Made by a program: the position numbers and the translations under genes. A stretch of 64,000 nucleotides of DNA from Ignavibacteria bacterium (GTDB lineage Bacteria; Bacteroidota; Ignavibacteria; Tepidaquicellales; Tepidaquicellaceae). The notes below the pieces were generated by a model that was not told the origin of the DNA, did not search any database, and saw nothing but the letters and a program-made list of their open reading frames with translations. The stretch is from the NCBI GenBank assembly GCA_019187405.1, contig JABAQZ010000006.1, positions 172,445 to 236,444 of the forward strand, written 5' to 3'. Below, one piece after another: positions 26,134 to 34,666 of this stretch (positions are counted from its first letter, which is position 1; each line of letters starts with the position of its first letter).

Positions 26134-27702
26134 TTAGATTACTTTAACAGGCTCGGTAAATTTATATTTTACGATTACATTAAGTCCAAAGCTTTCTTCA
26201 AACAACGCTTTCCTTACGTTTATACCCCAGATTTCAAGAGAAGGATCTGAGTTTACAGAATTCAATTTTATGATGAAATTTCCATTAGAGATTTCAAAAT
26301 CCAAATCACTGACAATATTCTTATGACTTCTGTCAAGTGCATCGGCTAATCTAAGAATTCCCGATAGTTTCTTAATGATTAACTTGCTTGCTGAATCGAG
26401 ATTATTAAAATTGTCATGCTTTGATTTAGGATGTGATTTTCTGTGATACCTTGCAATGTTTGCTATAATCTCGATTTCTTTTTCATTGAATCCCATCATT
26501 TCGGAATGCCTGATAAGATAATATGAATGCTTATGATGATCAGCGTGTGAAATATGATAACCTATGTCATGAAGATATGCTGCAGCTTCGAGATACTCCC
26601 TGCTTTCTGAACTTAGCCCGTAAACAGGTTTTAAAAAGTCAAATAACTTTAGAGAAATTTTTACAACCTGCTCTGCATGCTGCTTATCAAAATTAGTAAG
26701 TTCCGCCAGATGAGTAACGCTGTTTAATCTTACGTTTCTAAGATAACCAATATCAAAATCTCCGCTCTTATGCTGCATGTAATTCATTATCAATCCCTCA
26801 CGCAATGCATAGGAAGATAAAGTCATCTTATCTATTTTAAGCTCGCTGAAAATTTGTTCAAGTATAACCGCACCTGCGGTAATTATGTCCACTCTTTTTA
26901 TATCCAATCCCGGAATGTTTGCTCTCTCTTCGGCAGTATCTGCTTTGTAAATCTTGTCAACAGCCTGCTCGAGAGCTTTTTTCTTCATTATGAATCCGTT
27001 AAGTTTAACATCATATTCCGAAACCGGATTATCGACGGAATATATTATCGAACCAATGCTGTTGATTGTTCCGGACGAACCTATCACCATATCATACTTA
27101 ATATCTTCTGCTGCTCTTACAACCTGATTAAGTACATTTTTTACGAATATTTTTGACTCTTTCAGATTTTGTCTGCTGACTTTTTTGTCAAGCCCAAATT
27201 TATGAGTAAGTCTTACGGAGCCGATCTTAATGCTGTTTGCATATAATACATTTCCCTTTTCCCCAAAAAGAAATTCTGTACTGCCGCCGCCAATGTCTAT
27301 TAGTAAAATCTTTTTATCAAAAATATCGAGCGACTGCAATACGCCCAAATAAATAAGTCTTGCCTCTTCAAATCCGGAGACAATGTTTATTTCGATCCCT
27401 GTTTCCTCAAAAACTTTATTAATGAACTCATCCTTGTTAATTGCTTCTCTCGTTGCCGATGTGGCAACAGCTATAATATCAGCCTTATATGATTCACAGA
27501 TTAATTTAAATCTCTTTAGAGTCTCAACTCCCCTCTTTAGCGATTCCGGAGAAATGTATTTCATGTCATTTGAACTCATTCCGAGACGCACAACTTCTTT
27601 TGATCTTGTCAGCACGGTAAATCTTTTCTTACTGTCAATCTTTGCAATTATCATGTGAAAGGAGTTCGTTCCAATATCTATTGCCGCGATAACGTTGTTC
27701 AC
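26134..27702 (-). CDS. Ppx/GppA exopolyphosphatase with C-terminal HD domain
   Basis: The protein has 522 residues. The N-terminal ASKHA-fold phosphatase domain has 'AAIDIGTNSFHMIIA' (phosphate 1), 'GVEEARLIYLGV'-like 'GFEEARLIYLGV' and 'LLIDIGGGSTEFLFG' (phosphate 2). The C-terminal HD domain has 'AAYLHDIGYHISHADHHKHS'. Such two-domain enzymes hydrolyse polyphosphate and/or convert pppGpp to ppGpp. The start is GTG. It lies 9 bp downstream of the GT9 gene on the minus strand in a tight run of genes. Confidence 0.93.
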   Translation of the reverse strand: MNNVIAAIDIGTNSFHMIIAKIDSKKRFTVLTRSKEVVRLGMSSNDMKYISPESLKRGVETLKRFKLICESYKADIIAVATSATREAINKDEFINKVFEETGIEINIVSGFEEARLIYLGVLQSLDIFDKKILLIDIGGGSTEFLFGEKGNVLYANSIKIGSVRLTHKFGLDKKVSRQNLKESKIFVKNVLNQVVRAAEDIKYDMVIGSSGTINSIGSIIYSVDNPVSEYDVKLNGFIMKKKALEQAVDKIYKADTAEERANIPGLDIKRVDIITAGAVILEQIFSELKIDKMTLSSYALREGLIMNYMQHKSGDFDIGYLRNVRLNSVTHLAELTNFDKQHAEQVVKISLKLFDFLKPVYGLSSESREYLEAAAYLHDIGYHISHADHHKHSYYLIRHSEMMGFNEKEIEIIANIARYHRKSHPKSKHDNFNNLDSASKLIIKKLSGILRLADALDRSHKNIVSDLDFEISNGNFIIKLNSVNSDPSLEIWGINVRKALFEESFGLNVIVKYKFTEPVKVI

Positions 27703-27711
27703 TTTCCTTTA

Positions 27712-28842
27712 TTAAATTGTTTGATTGATAATAGAACCTGATTTCTTATACGGTAAAATTTCTTTCTCCAGTAAATCCATTGATTTGTCAAATACAGATT
27801 TTACCGAAATATCGTTAATGTCATTCGTTTCAGACTGAATGTGAATTTTATTTTTTCCCGAAGGAGCCCATTCGTACCCATGCGTCGGTCCAAACAGTGA
27901 TATTATGTTTGAGCTAACTCCGCCAGCAACGTGCATTGTGCCTGTATCGTTTGTAATGTACAGATCGGATAATTTCAATACCGCGCCTACTTTTCTTATC
28001 GGAGTATTTTCGAGAATTTTTACCGGGATATTTTTTTGCTCCAAAGATTTTTTTAGTTCATCCGTAATTTCTTTGTCAATCATGCCCGATGTTATAAGCA
28101 CATAGCAGCCTGTTTTTTGGTAAACAAGATTTATCAGATCTCTGAAGTTTTCTATTTTCCATCTGTTTGCCGTCTTGCCTGCACCCGGATGAAATCCAAT
28201 TACAAGTCTGCTTTTATCATAAAAATTTTCAGCAAAATAATTTTCTGCAAATTCCATTTCATCGGCGCTCAAATGTATCATCAGTTTTCTCTTTTCTTCA
28301 TCGGATAAATCACATTCGATCTGTCTTCCGACATCGAGATTCCTTTCGGTCTGATGAAGTTTTTTTGAATCCCAGTTAAAATCGGATTTAACATTAAGCA
28401 GATGCTCCATTACATTTACTTTGCCATCGATGCTTCTGACTCCGACTCTGATTTTTGCTCCGGAAAAATAATTAATGATGTGCGATGTTCTCGAAATAGA
28501 TACAGTGGACGGGACAATCCCGATCTGATATTCATGCGTTCTTAATTCCGCGTAAAACTCCCGCAGTTTATTTAAAGGCGCTTTTCTGTATGTAATCACT
28601 TTGTCAATGTATGGATTTATGTCGCTGAAAAGTATTTCATAATTTACCGGAGAAGCAACTAATGTTATGTGGGCTTTGGGATATCTCTTCCTCACCGATG
28701 CAAAAAGAGGAACCGAGCAAAGCATATCACCAAGCTGATTGTGCTGACGGACGATGAGAATGTTTTTTACAATTGATGGTTCGGTAAATTTAAAATCAGC
28801 TGCTGCTGATTTCCCGAATATCTTAAACAAAAATTTAAGCAT
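27712..28842 (-). CDS. Glycosyltransferase family 9 (heptosyltransferase-like)
   Basis: The 376-residue GT-B fold protein is related to WaaF/WaaC ADP-heptose transferases. The N-terminal 'IVRQHNQLGDMLCSVPLFASVRKRYP' is the acceptor-side motif. The C-terminal nucleotide-sugar region has 'GFHPGAGKTANRW', 'ITNDTGTMHVAGGV' and 'ISLFGPTHGYEWAPSG'. It probably adds a sugar to the lipopolysaccharide core at the inner membrane. The donor cannot be fixed from sequence. Downstream is ppx; upstream is a small membrane protein 8 bp away. Confidence 0.9.
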   Translation of the reverse strand: MLKFLFKIFGKSAAADFKFTEPSIVKNILIVRQHNQLGDMLCSVPLFASVRKRYPKAHITLVASPVNYEILFSDINPYIDKVITYRKAPLNKLREFYAELRTHEYQIGIVPSTVSISRTSHIINYFSGAKIRVGVRSIDGKVNVMEHLLNVKSDFNWDSKKLHQTERNLDVGRQIECDLSDEEKRKLMIHLSADEMEFAENYFAENFYDKSRLVIGFHPGAGKTANRWKIENFRDLINLVYQKTGCYVLITSGMIDKEITDELKKSLEQKNIPVKILENTPIRKVGAVLKLSDLYITNDTGTMHVAGGVSSNIISLFGPTHGYEWAPSGKNKIHIQSETNDINDISVKSVFDKSMDLLEKEILPYKKSGSIINQTI

Positions 28843-28850
28843 GCCGGGAC

Positions 28851-29039
28851 TTATTTTATTTCTTCATATTTGGCATCGATGATATTGTCCTTGTCAGCAC
28901 CTTTATAACCTGATTTTGACTTTCTTCCTCTTACATTAAAATTTTTCAATGACCTGTCAGGCAGAAACTTCATTACTATGCTTCTTAAAATTGAAAGTAT
29001 AATAATGATTATAAGTAATATGATAATTAATCTTGCCAT
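28851..29039 (-). CDS. Small single-pass membrane protein (62 aa)
   Basis: Residues 3-20 form an N-terminal membrane helix (LIIILLIIIIILSIL), followed by a basic cytoplasmic tail and an acidic end (DAKYEEIK). The ATG start and tight spacing of 7-8 bp on both sides, between a deoxynucleoside kinase and a GT9 gene, support a real gene. It recalls the small DUF4834-type proteins of Bacteroidota by length and layout, but I cannot confirm this. Function unknown. Confidence 0.65.
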   Translation of the reverse strand: MARLIIILLIIIIILSILRSIVMKFLPDRSLKNFNVRGRKSKSGYKGADKDNIIDAKYEEIK

Positions 29040-29046
29040 GATAAAA

Positions 29047-29706
29047 TCACTTTGCGATTCTTGAATTACCGGGATTATAATATTCTATTGCCGAATGTTC
29101 AGGTTTAAGTATTGCAGATGTCAACTCTTCAAAATCTCTGTCACTGTTTACAAAATCGATTTCGGCGGAATTTACAATCAATACTTTTGTTGATTTGTAT
29201 CTGATAAAAAAATAATTGTAGCCTTCATTTAAATCTCTAATGTAATCTTCGCTGATTTCTTTTTCCACTTCCCTGTTTCGGTGCCTGATATTCTGCATAA
29301 GTCTTTCCACGGATGACTGCAGATAAACTATAATATCAGGTACTACGATTGATCTTTCGATTAACGAAACTATTTTCTCGTAAAGCTTTAGCTCGTCATC
29401 CTGAAGATTCAGATAAGCAAATATCTTGTCCTTTTCAAAAATATAATCTGAGATGTAATATTCATGAAAGAGATCTATCTGCTTTATTTCCTGAAGCTGC
29501 TTGTATCGGCTCATCAAAAAATACATCTGCGTATGGAATGCATACCTTATCGGATCTTTATAAAAATTTTCAAGGAAAGGGTTGTCGTCGAAGTTTTCCA
29601 GAATAAGTTTTGCATTAAGTCTTTCTGAAAGCTTTTTGGCAAGTGAAGTTTTACCTGCGCCTATGACGCCTTCAATGGCAATGTATTTTATTTTTTTTTC
29701 TTCCAA
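29047..29706 (-). CDS. Deoxynucleoside kinase (dGK/dCK family)
   Basis: The 219-residue protein has the P-loop 'GVIGAGKTSLAKKL' (about 13-26) and 'ENFDDNPFLENFYKDP', the substrate-binding block of the family. The lid region has 'NIRHRNREVEKEI'. These kinases phosphorylate deoxynucleosides, often dG or dA in Bacteroidota, for salvage. The apparent start is TTG. It follows folK with a 3-bp gap and belongs to the folB-folK-dnk run. Confidence 0.9.
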   Translation of the reverse strand: MEEKKIKYIAIEGVIGAGKTSLAKKLSERLNAKLILENFDDNPFLENFYKDPIRYAFHTQMYFLMSRYKQLQEIKQIDLFHEYYISDYIFEKDKIFAYLNLQDDELKLYEKIVSLIERSIVVPDIIVYLQSSVERLMQNIRHRNREVEKEISEDYIRDLNEGYNYFFIRYKSTKVLIVNSAEIDFVNSDRDFEELTSAILKPEHSAIEYYNPGNSRIAK

Positions 29707-29709
29707 TTT

Positions 29710-30207
29710 TCAGATTTTGACTGTTTTATACGGCTCAACTTTCAGCTTGTCATCAGTTTCATTTAACAAGTCCCGAATGGATTTGTTTAATTCGGGGTGA
29801 ATAAAATCTCCTGCAATTTCAGACAGCGGCACAAGGACAAACTTTCTTTTTTCAATAAATGAATGAGGGATTATAACTGTTTCATTTCTCACAATCTCGT
29901 CTCCGTAAAATAAAATATCTATGTCGATTTCTCTGTCAGACCATCTTATATTTTCAGTCCGTCCCAGTTTTTTTTCAAGCTGTTTTACTTCCGTCATCAG
30001 CTCCTCAGCTTTAAGTGAAGTGCGGATTTTTACGACACAGTTAAGATAATTATTTTCCGAAGTTACTCCCCAAGGCTCGGTTTCATACAATCTCGATGCA
30101 GTTTCAAATTCCGTATTCCTGATTTCTTTTATGCATTTTACAGCCTCTTCAATGTAAGCTATTCTTTCGCCTATATTTGATCCGAGACCAAGATAAACAG
30201 TTTTCAT
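29710..30207 (-). CDS. folK: 6-hydroxymethyl-7,8-dihydropterin pyrophosphokinase
   Basis: The 165-residue protein catalyses pyrophosphate transfer to hydroxymethyl-dihydropterin in folate synthesis. Motifs are 'YLGLGSNIGERIAYIEEAV', 'RLYETEPWGV', 'LEKKLGRTENIRWSDREIDIDILFYG' (Mg/ATP-binding Asp pair) and 'IPHSFIEKRKFVLVPL'. Its start overlaps the stop of folB by 4 bp, so the two are probably translationally coupled. Confidence 0.96.
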   Translation of the reverse strand: MKTVYLGLGSNIGERIAYIEEAVKCIKEIRNTEFETASRLYETEPWGVTSENNYLNCVVKIRTSLKAEELMTEVKQLEKKLGRTENIRWSDREIDIDILFYGDEIVRNETVIIPHSFIEKRKFVLVPLSEIAGDFIHPELNKSIRDLLNETDDKLKVEPYKTVKI

Positions 30208-30569
30208 ATTTCTTCTCTGCTGATTTCATTTATGATTTCTACTGAATCAATGATGCCGAGCGGAGCATTCGGCTTTCTTATTTTTACAATCACTGATTTT
30301 ACAAGCGGAAAATTCTCTAGTATGTCCATGCATAATTTTTTATTCACGGTTTCTATAAGATTAAATTTATTTTCCTTAAACACTTTCTCTGCTAATTTAT
30401 ATACTGACTGGTAATTTACGGTTTTATGCAGATCATCGGAATCTTTTAAATCGCTCAGATCGCATTTCATTATTATGTCCACGCCAAACTCATTCCCGTG
30501 AGTTTTCTCATAATCAAAAACTCCGTGATGAGCATAAAATCTGGCATTGTTGATTCTGACTTCTGTCAA
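30204..30569 (-). CDS. folB: Dihydroneopterin aldolase
   Basis: The 121-residue protein cleaves dihydroneopterin to hydroxymethyl-dihydropterin and glycolaldehyde, the step before FolK. It has 'ARFYAHHGVFDYEKTHGNEF' and the C-terminal 'KIRKPNAPLGIIDSVEI' with the catalytic Lys. The start is TTG, as no other start codon fits before the conserved 'INNARFYAHHG'. It overlaps folK by 4 bp. Confidence 0.95.
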   Translation of the reverse strand: MTEVRINNARFYAHHGVFDYEKTHGNEFGVDIIMKCDLSDLKDSDDLHKTVNYQSVYKLAEKVFKENKFNLIETVNKKLCMDILENFPLVKSVIVKIRKPNAPLGIIDSVEIINEISREEI

Positions 30570-30584
30570 TATTTTAAAGTAAAG

Positions 30585-31556
30585 TTATTTAGATTTCTTT
30601 TTTAAAGCTGACTTGCTCTTCTGAGATCCGTTTTTTCCCGTACCGGATTTGATTTTCTTTGCTATTGTTTTCAGCAAAGCTTTCTGAACCGAAATACCGA
30701 TGTCAGCAGGTGAATCAGCAATTATAATTCCGCAGTTTTTCATGACGCTGATCTTTTCATCTGCTGTGCCTTTTCCTCCGGAAATTATTGCTCCCGCATG
30801 ACCCATTCGCCTTCCGGGAGGAGCAGTCCTGCCGGCAATAAATCCAACGACGGGCTTCTTTACATTACTCTTGATAAAATAAGCAGCTTCCTCTTCGGCG
30901 CTTCCTCCAATCTCCCCGATCATAACTATTGCATCTGTGTCCTTATCTTCATTGAAAAGTTTAACTGCATCGATAAATCGCGTTCCGATAACCGGATCAC
31001 CGCCGATTCCCAGACATGTTGACTGCCCTATTCCGAGATTTGACAGCTGCCATACAGCTTCATAAGTCAATGTTCCGCTTCTTGAAATAACTCCGACTCT
31101 TCCTTTTTTATGTATAAAACCCGGCATGATTCCGATTTTACATTCACCCGGCGTGATAATCCCCGGACAGTTTGGACCTATGAATCTTACTTCATGCGAA
31201 GTTGTGTTTTTATTTTTCACATATTCATAAGCTGTTATCATATCCTTTGTCGGAATTCCTTCTGTAATGCAAACTATTACTTTAATTCCAGCATCGGCAG
31301 CTTCCATTATCGCATCTGCCGCAAATGCAGCAGGTACAAATATTGCCGATGCATCAGCTCCGGTTTCTTTGACAGCAGAACTTACCGTATTATATACCGG
31401 AATCTTGTCCTGAAATTTTGTTCCGCCTTTTCCCGGCGTAACTCCGGCTACAACATTTGTTCCGTATTCAATCATCTGTGTCGCATGAAATGTACCTTCG
31501 GAACCTGTAATTCCCTGCACGACTACTTTTGTCTTTTTATTTACAAGTATGCTCAT
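30585..31556 (-). CDS. sucD: Succinyl-CoA synthetase alpha subunit with Lys-rich tail
   Basis: The protein has 323 residues; the family usually has about 290. The CoA-binding Rossmann domain shows '[21 protein letters not shown]', the middle '[21 protein letters not shown]', and the phospho-His site '[11 protein letters not shown]'. With SucC it makes ATP or GTP from succinyl-CoA in the TCA cycle; sucC is not adjacent. The last 25-30 residues are a low-complexity Lys/Ser tail absent from typical SucD. Confidence 0.95.
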   Translation of the reverse strand: MSILVNKKTKVVVQGITGSEGTFHATQMIEYGTNVVAGVTPGKGGTKFQDKIPVYNTVSSAVKETGADASAIFVPAAFAADAIMEAADAGIKVIVCITEGIPTKDMITAYEYVKNKNTTSHEVRFIGPNCPGIITPGECKIGIMPGFIHKKGRVGVISRSGTLTYEAVWQLSNLGIGQSTCLGIGGDPVIGTRFIDAVKLFNEDKDTDAIVMIGEIGGSAEEEAAYFIKSNVKKPVVGFIAGRTAPPGRRMGHAGAIISGGKGTADEKISVMKNCGIIIADSPADIGISVQKALLKTIAKKIKSGTGKNGSQKSKSALKKKSK

Positions 31557-31575
31557 TTAATATTAAAATTTTGAA

Positions 31576-32247
31576 TTATTTTTTTGTGACAACATTGTTT
31601 TTTATTTTCCATTTGCCTTTTGAATCTGCAATCAGATTATATTTTACTGTCATTTCTGTCTCTTCATTTTTACCGTTTTTTTCGTCAACTTTTTTTATCT
31701 TTACCTGAACAACGGCTTCATTGCCTTTTTGTGAAATTACTTTTGGTTCTTCGAGCACAATCAGCTTTTTTGTGTTTTTGTAATTAGTTTTAAACCGGTT
31801 TAGATTTCCTGATTCCCACAAGTCATTTGCTTTTTTCATGTTTTGCTCGAAGTTTCCTCCTTCGCTTGTTCCTCTTTTCAGAAATTCAATGTAATCTGTT
31901 ACGGCGGTTTTCGGATTATCGAGACGCTTGTTAAGCTCTTTCTCCTTTTGAACGAATTTCTTTTTATCTTCTTTCTTACCCTCCGAAGTTTTTAGAGAAT
32001 CAATTTGCAATCCGGAAGTATCAGCGCCGGTATTTAATGTATCGGCAAGGGTGTCCTGAAGATTCTTGAGTCTTTCGAATTCCTCTTTTTCTTTTAATTC
32101 TTTCTCCTTGTCAACATTTGTTTCCTGCTGCGGAGGGATAAATGTCTGCGGCTCTTCTTTTTTTTCGCACGAATAAATTACAAAACATAAAAACGATATT
32201 GCTATAAATTTAAATTTTTTTAACACTAACTTTAATTTTTTTTTCAA
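31576..32247 (-). CDS. Lipoprotein with charged linker and NTF2-like C-terminal domain
   Basis: The 223-residue protein has a Lys-rich n-region, a hydrophobic core, and lipobox YSC (Cys at about 27). Residues 40-105 are strongly charged (many Glu and Lys), probably an extended or coiled segment. The last 110 residues look like DUF4878/NTF2-like lipoproteins ('AVTDYIEFLKRG', then alternating beta strands ending 'KWKIKNNVV'). It is probably anchored in the outer or inner membrane. Role unknown. It lies 19 bp upstream of sucD and could share its transcript. Confidence 0.75.
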   Translation of the reverse strand: MKKKLKLVLKKFKFIAISFLCFVIYSCEKKEEPQTFIPPQQETNVDKEKELKEKEEFERLKNLQDTLADTLNTGADTSGLQIDSLKTSEGKKEDKKKFVQKEKELNKRLDNPKTAVTDYIEFLKRGTSEGGNFEQNMKKANDLWESGNLNRFKTNYKNTKKLIVLEEPKVISQKGNEAVVQVKIKKVDEKNGKNEETEMTVKYNLIADSKGKWKIKNNVVTKK

Positions 32248-32458
32248 AATAGATTTTTACAGTTTCATATTCAATTTAGAAAAAATTGATTGTGTTAATG
32301 AGAAATCAGCATTACATTTTAATGATTTTTTTAATTGAAACAATAAATGTATTTAAAATTAAATCTCTTACTTTATATGATTCTGATATTAAAATTAAAT
32401 TGATTATTAAACTAAATATCAATAGTTTAATACAGAAAATTTTTCCTAAATAAAAAAC

Positions 32459-32465
32459 AAGGGAG
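32459..32465 (+). promoter_or_regulatory. Strong Shine-Dalgarno site of the kelch-like T9SS cargo gene
   Basis: AAGGGAG lies 5 bp before the ATG at 32471. Most genes in the window lack so clear a site; the two cargo genes downstream also have one. Confidence 0.6.
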
Positions 32466-32470
32466 ATATC

Positions 32471-34435
32471 ATGAAAACAAAACTATTAGTTTTACTTTTT
32501 GTTTTTTTATCCGGTGCTTTAATTTTATCCGGTTATGAAAATCAAGACCAGCCACAAACAGATTTAAATTCTTCACCCGAAATTCAACAGTTATTAATTA
32601 ATCCGCCTTCACCTTATGCCGTAGGTGACAGCTGTGCAGGAACTGGACAGGAAAAACATGAAGACGGTTCATTTGAAAACGGCGGAGGATGGAATACTAC
32701 GGTAACTGACGGAAGACTTGTACAAAAATTCCGCCCGGCTTCATATCCGTGGAAGTACACAAAGTTTTGCATAGCGCTTACAAGACTCGCTGCAGGAGCC
32801 GATTCCATGAAATTTGATATCGTAATTTATGACACCACTGGAGCAGGCGGAGCGCCCGGAAATCTTTTGAGTACATTGCCCAATCAAACTGCAAAACCAA
32901 TTTTAGTTTATTCTGCATATTCCTGGTTTGCGTTTGATATATCCTCGATGGCAGGAAATACTTTAAATAATGGAGCAGTATATATTGGAATAAAATATGA
33001 TCCTTCTCAAGCTTTTCAGGCAAGTAAATTTATCATGATAGACCAATCAGTAACTACACCGTTATGGTCGGGATATGGTTGGGCAAATACAGGTCCATGG
33101 ACTACTGCACAGACCTACTGGGCAAGTTACAGAGCGTTTGGAATGAGAACAATGGGAATGACTCCCGGACCAACAACGTGTAACAAATATTCATCACAAT
33201 GGTGTGCAACAAATACTTTCCCCGCATTGCCGGCAGCTACTTATTTTCAGGCATCTGCCTGGCTTGGCGACACTCTGTATGTTCAAGCTCCAACCACTAC
33301 AGGCGCAGGCGCTACAACAATTCATAGATATACATGGGGAGGAACATGGAGCTCGGGAGTTCCACTTCCTTCTACAAAAACCGGCGGTACATTAACTGCT
33401 GCAAACGGAAAACTTTATTATATCGGCGGAGGTGCAACAGCAGTTACTGCAGGAACGAATGAAGTACTCGAATATTCACCCTCTACCGGAACATGGACAA
33501 TGATGGCTCCTTTACCCGCTGCATTATCTGCTCACGGAGCCGTTAACTGGGGTGACAGTGTGATATTTGTTGTTGGAGGTCCATATACAGGCGCAGCTAC
33601 AAATCTAAATGTTCATTATTACAGAATAGCATCCAATACCTGGGGCACAATTACAAATTCACTTCCATCAGGTCAGGGAAGAAGAACATTTGGCATAGGT
33701 ATCGGCGGAAATAAAATTATAATCAGTGCAGGTTTCAATACCGCTTTTCTTAAAACAACATACATTGGCACGATTGGCGCAAATGCTTCAACTTTAACCT
33801 GGGCTGCAGCACCTGATGTTCCCACTACATTAACAGGCTTAAGCAGACCCGGAGCTGCATATTACGGCGATCTTTTCTTCCTGATTAACGGTGAAAGAGG
33901 AGGAGCCGGTGGTTATTCCGATACAACTCATGTTTTTAGATTCTCCACAAATTCTTGGATAACAGTAATATCAGGCAAACCATACAAAATGTCAAACATC
34001 TGGGCAGGTTGTGTGACAAAATGCATAAATGATACCGTAAGAATTTTTGTACCGGGCGGTTACGGAAGCGTTACCGGAGGAACTCCCGGCGTAGCTACAA
34101 ATCAATTTGATGCAGTATCTTGCGGTTCGCCTCTTGTCGGCATACCTTCAAATCAATTTAGTTCTGTTCCGGACGTATTTAATCTCGAGCAAAATTATCC
34201 GAATCCGTTTAATCCATCCACTACTATAAAATTCACGATTCCGGATGACGGACTTGTCTCGCTCAAAGTTTATGATATACTCGGCAAAGAAGTTGCAGTT
34301 TTAATTAATGAAGTAAAATTAAGAGGAAGCCATGAGGTAAACTTTAATGCTTCCGGATTATCCAGCGGAGTATATTTCTATAAACTTCAAACAGGAAATT
34401 ACACAAATACAAAGAAAATGTTTTTGATGAAATAA
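32471..34435 (+). CDS. Secreted kelch-like propeller protein with T9SS C-terminal domain
   Basis: The protein has 654 residues. Signal peptide (1-about 20) is followed by a short motif (SGYENQDQP). An N-terminal beta-sandwich region of about 200 residues includes 'GNTLNNGAVYIGIKYDP'. A kelch-type propeller follows ('LYYIGGGATAVTAGTNEVLEYSPSTGTWTMMAPLP' style blades). The last 85 residues form a type A T9SS tail ('EQNYPNPFNPSTTIKFTIP', 'VYDILGKEVAVL', 'SGVYFYKLQTG'). It should be secreted across the outer membrane. It is the first of three consecutive cargo genes of similar layout, and ends in an intrinsic terminator. No enzymatic domain is visible. Confidence 0.9.
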   Translation: MKTKLLVLLFVFLSGALILSGYENQDQPQTDLNSSPEIQQLLINPPSPYAVGDSCAGTGQEKHEDGSFENGGGWNTTVTDGRLVQKFRPASYPWKYTKFCIALTRLAAGADSMKFDIVIYDTTGAGGAPGNLLSTLPNQTAKPILVYSAYSWFAFDISSMAGNTLNNGAVYIGIKYDPSQAFQASKFIMIDQSVTTPLWSGYGWANTGPWTTAQTYWASYRAFGMRTMGMTPGPTTCNKYSSQWCATNTFPALPAATYFQASAWLGDTLYVQAPTTTGAGATTIHRYTWGGTWSSGVPLPSTKTGGTLTAANGKLYYIGGGATAVTAGTNEVLEYSPSTGTWTMMAPLPAALSAHGAVNWGDSVIFVVGGPYTGAATNLNVHYYRIASNTWGTITNSLPSGQGRRTFGIGIGGNKIIISAGFNTAFLKTTYIGTIGANASTLTWAAAPDVPTTLTGLSRPGAAYYGDLFFLINGERGGAGGYSDTTHVFRFSTNSWITVISGKPYKMSNIWAGCVTKCINDTVRIFVPGGYGSVTGGTPGVATNQFDAVSCGSPLVGIPSNQFSSVPDVFNLEQNYPNPFNPSTTIKFTIPDDGLVSLKVYDILGKEVAVLINEVKLRGSHEVNFNASGLSSGVYFYKLQTGNYTNTKKMFLMK

Positions 34436-34462
34436 ACAGAATCATAATTTTCTTTTCATTAG

Positions 34463-34495
34463 AAAAGCGCTTGAATTTCTTCAAGCGCTTTTTTT
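34463..34495 (+). terminator. Intrinsic terminator after the kelch-like cargo gene
   Basis: A 13-bp perfect stem (aaaagcgcttgaa with ttcaagcgctttt), a 4-nt loop and a run of T. Confidence 0.9.
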
Positions 34496-34655
34496 TATTT
34501 ATAAAATAATTTTAAATACGGGAATTTAATGATACAAACAAATTAAATTTTATAATTTGAATTTATACATTTTTTTATTGACAATAGGGTAAATAATAAA
34601 TAACTTGAGCAAAATTTCAAATCCGAAAAATTATTTATTAATTAAAATTAAGAAC

Positions 34656-34660
34656 AGGAG
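34656..34660 (+). promoter_or_regulatory. Strong Shine-Dalgarno site of the P-domain cargo gene
   Basis: AGGAG lies 6 bp before the ATG at 34667. Confidence 0.6.
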
Positions 34661-34666
34661 TCAAAA

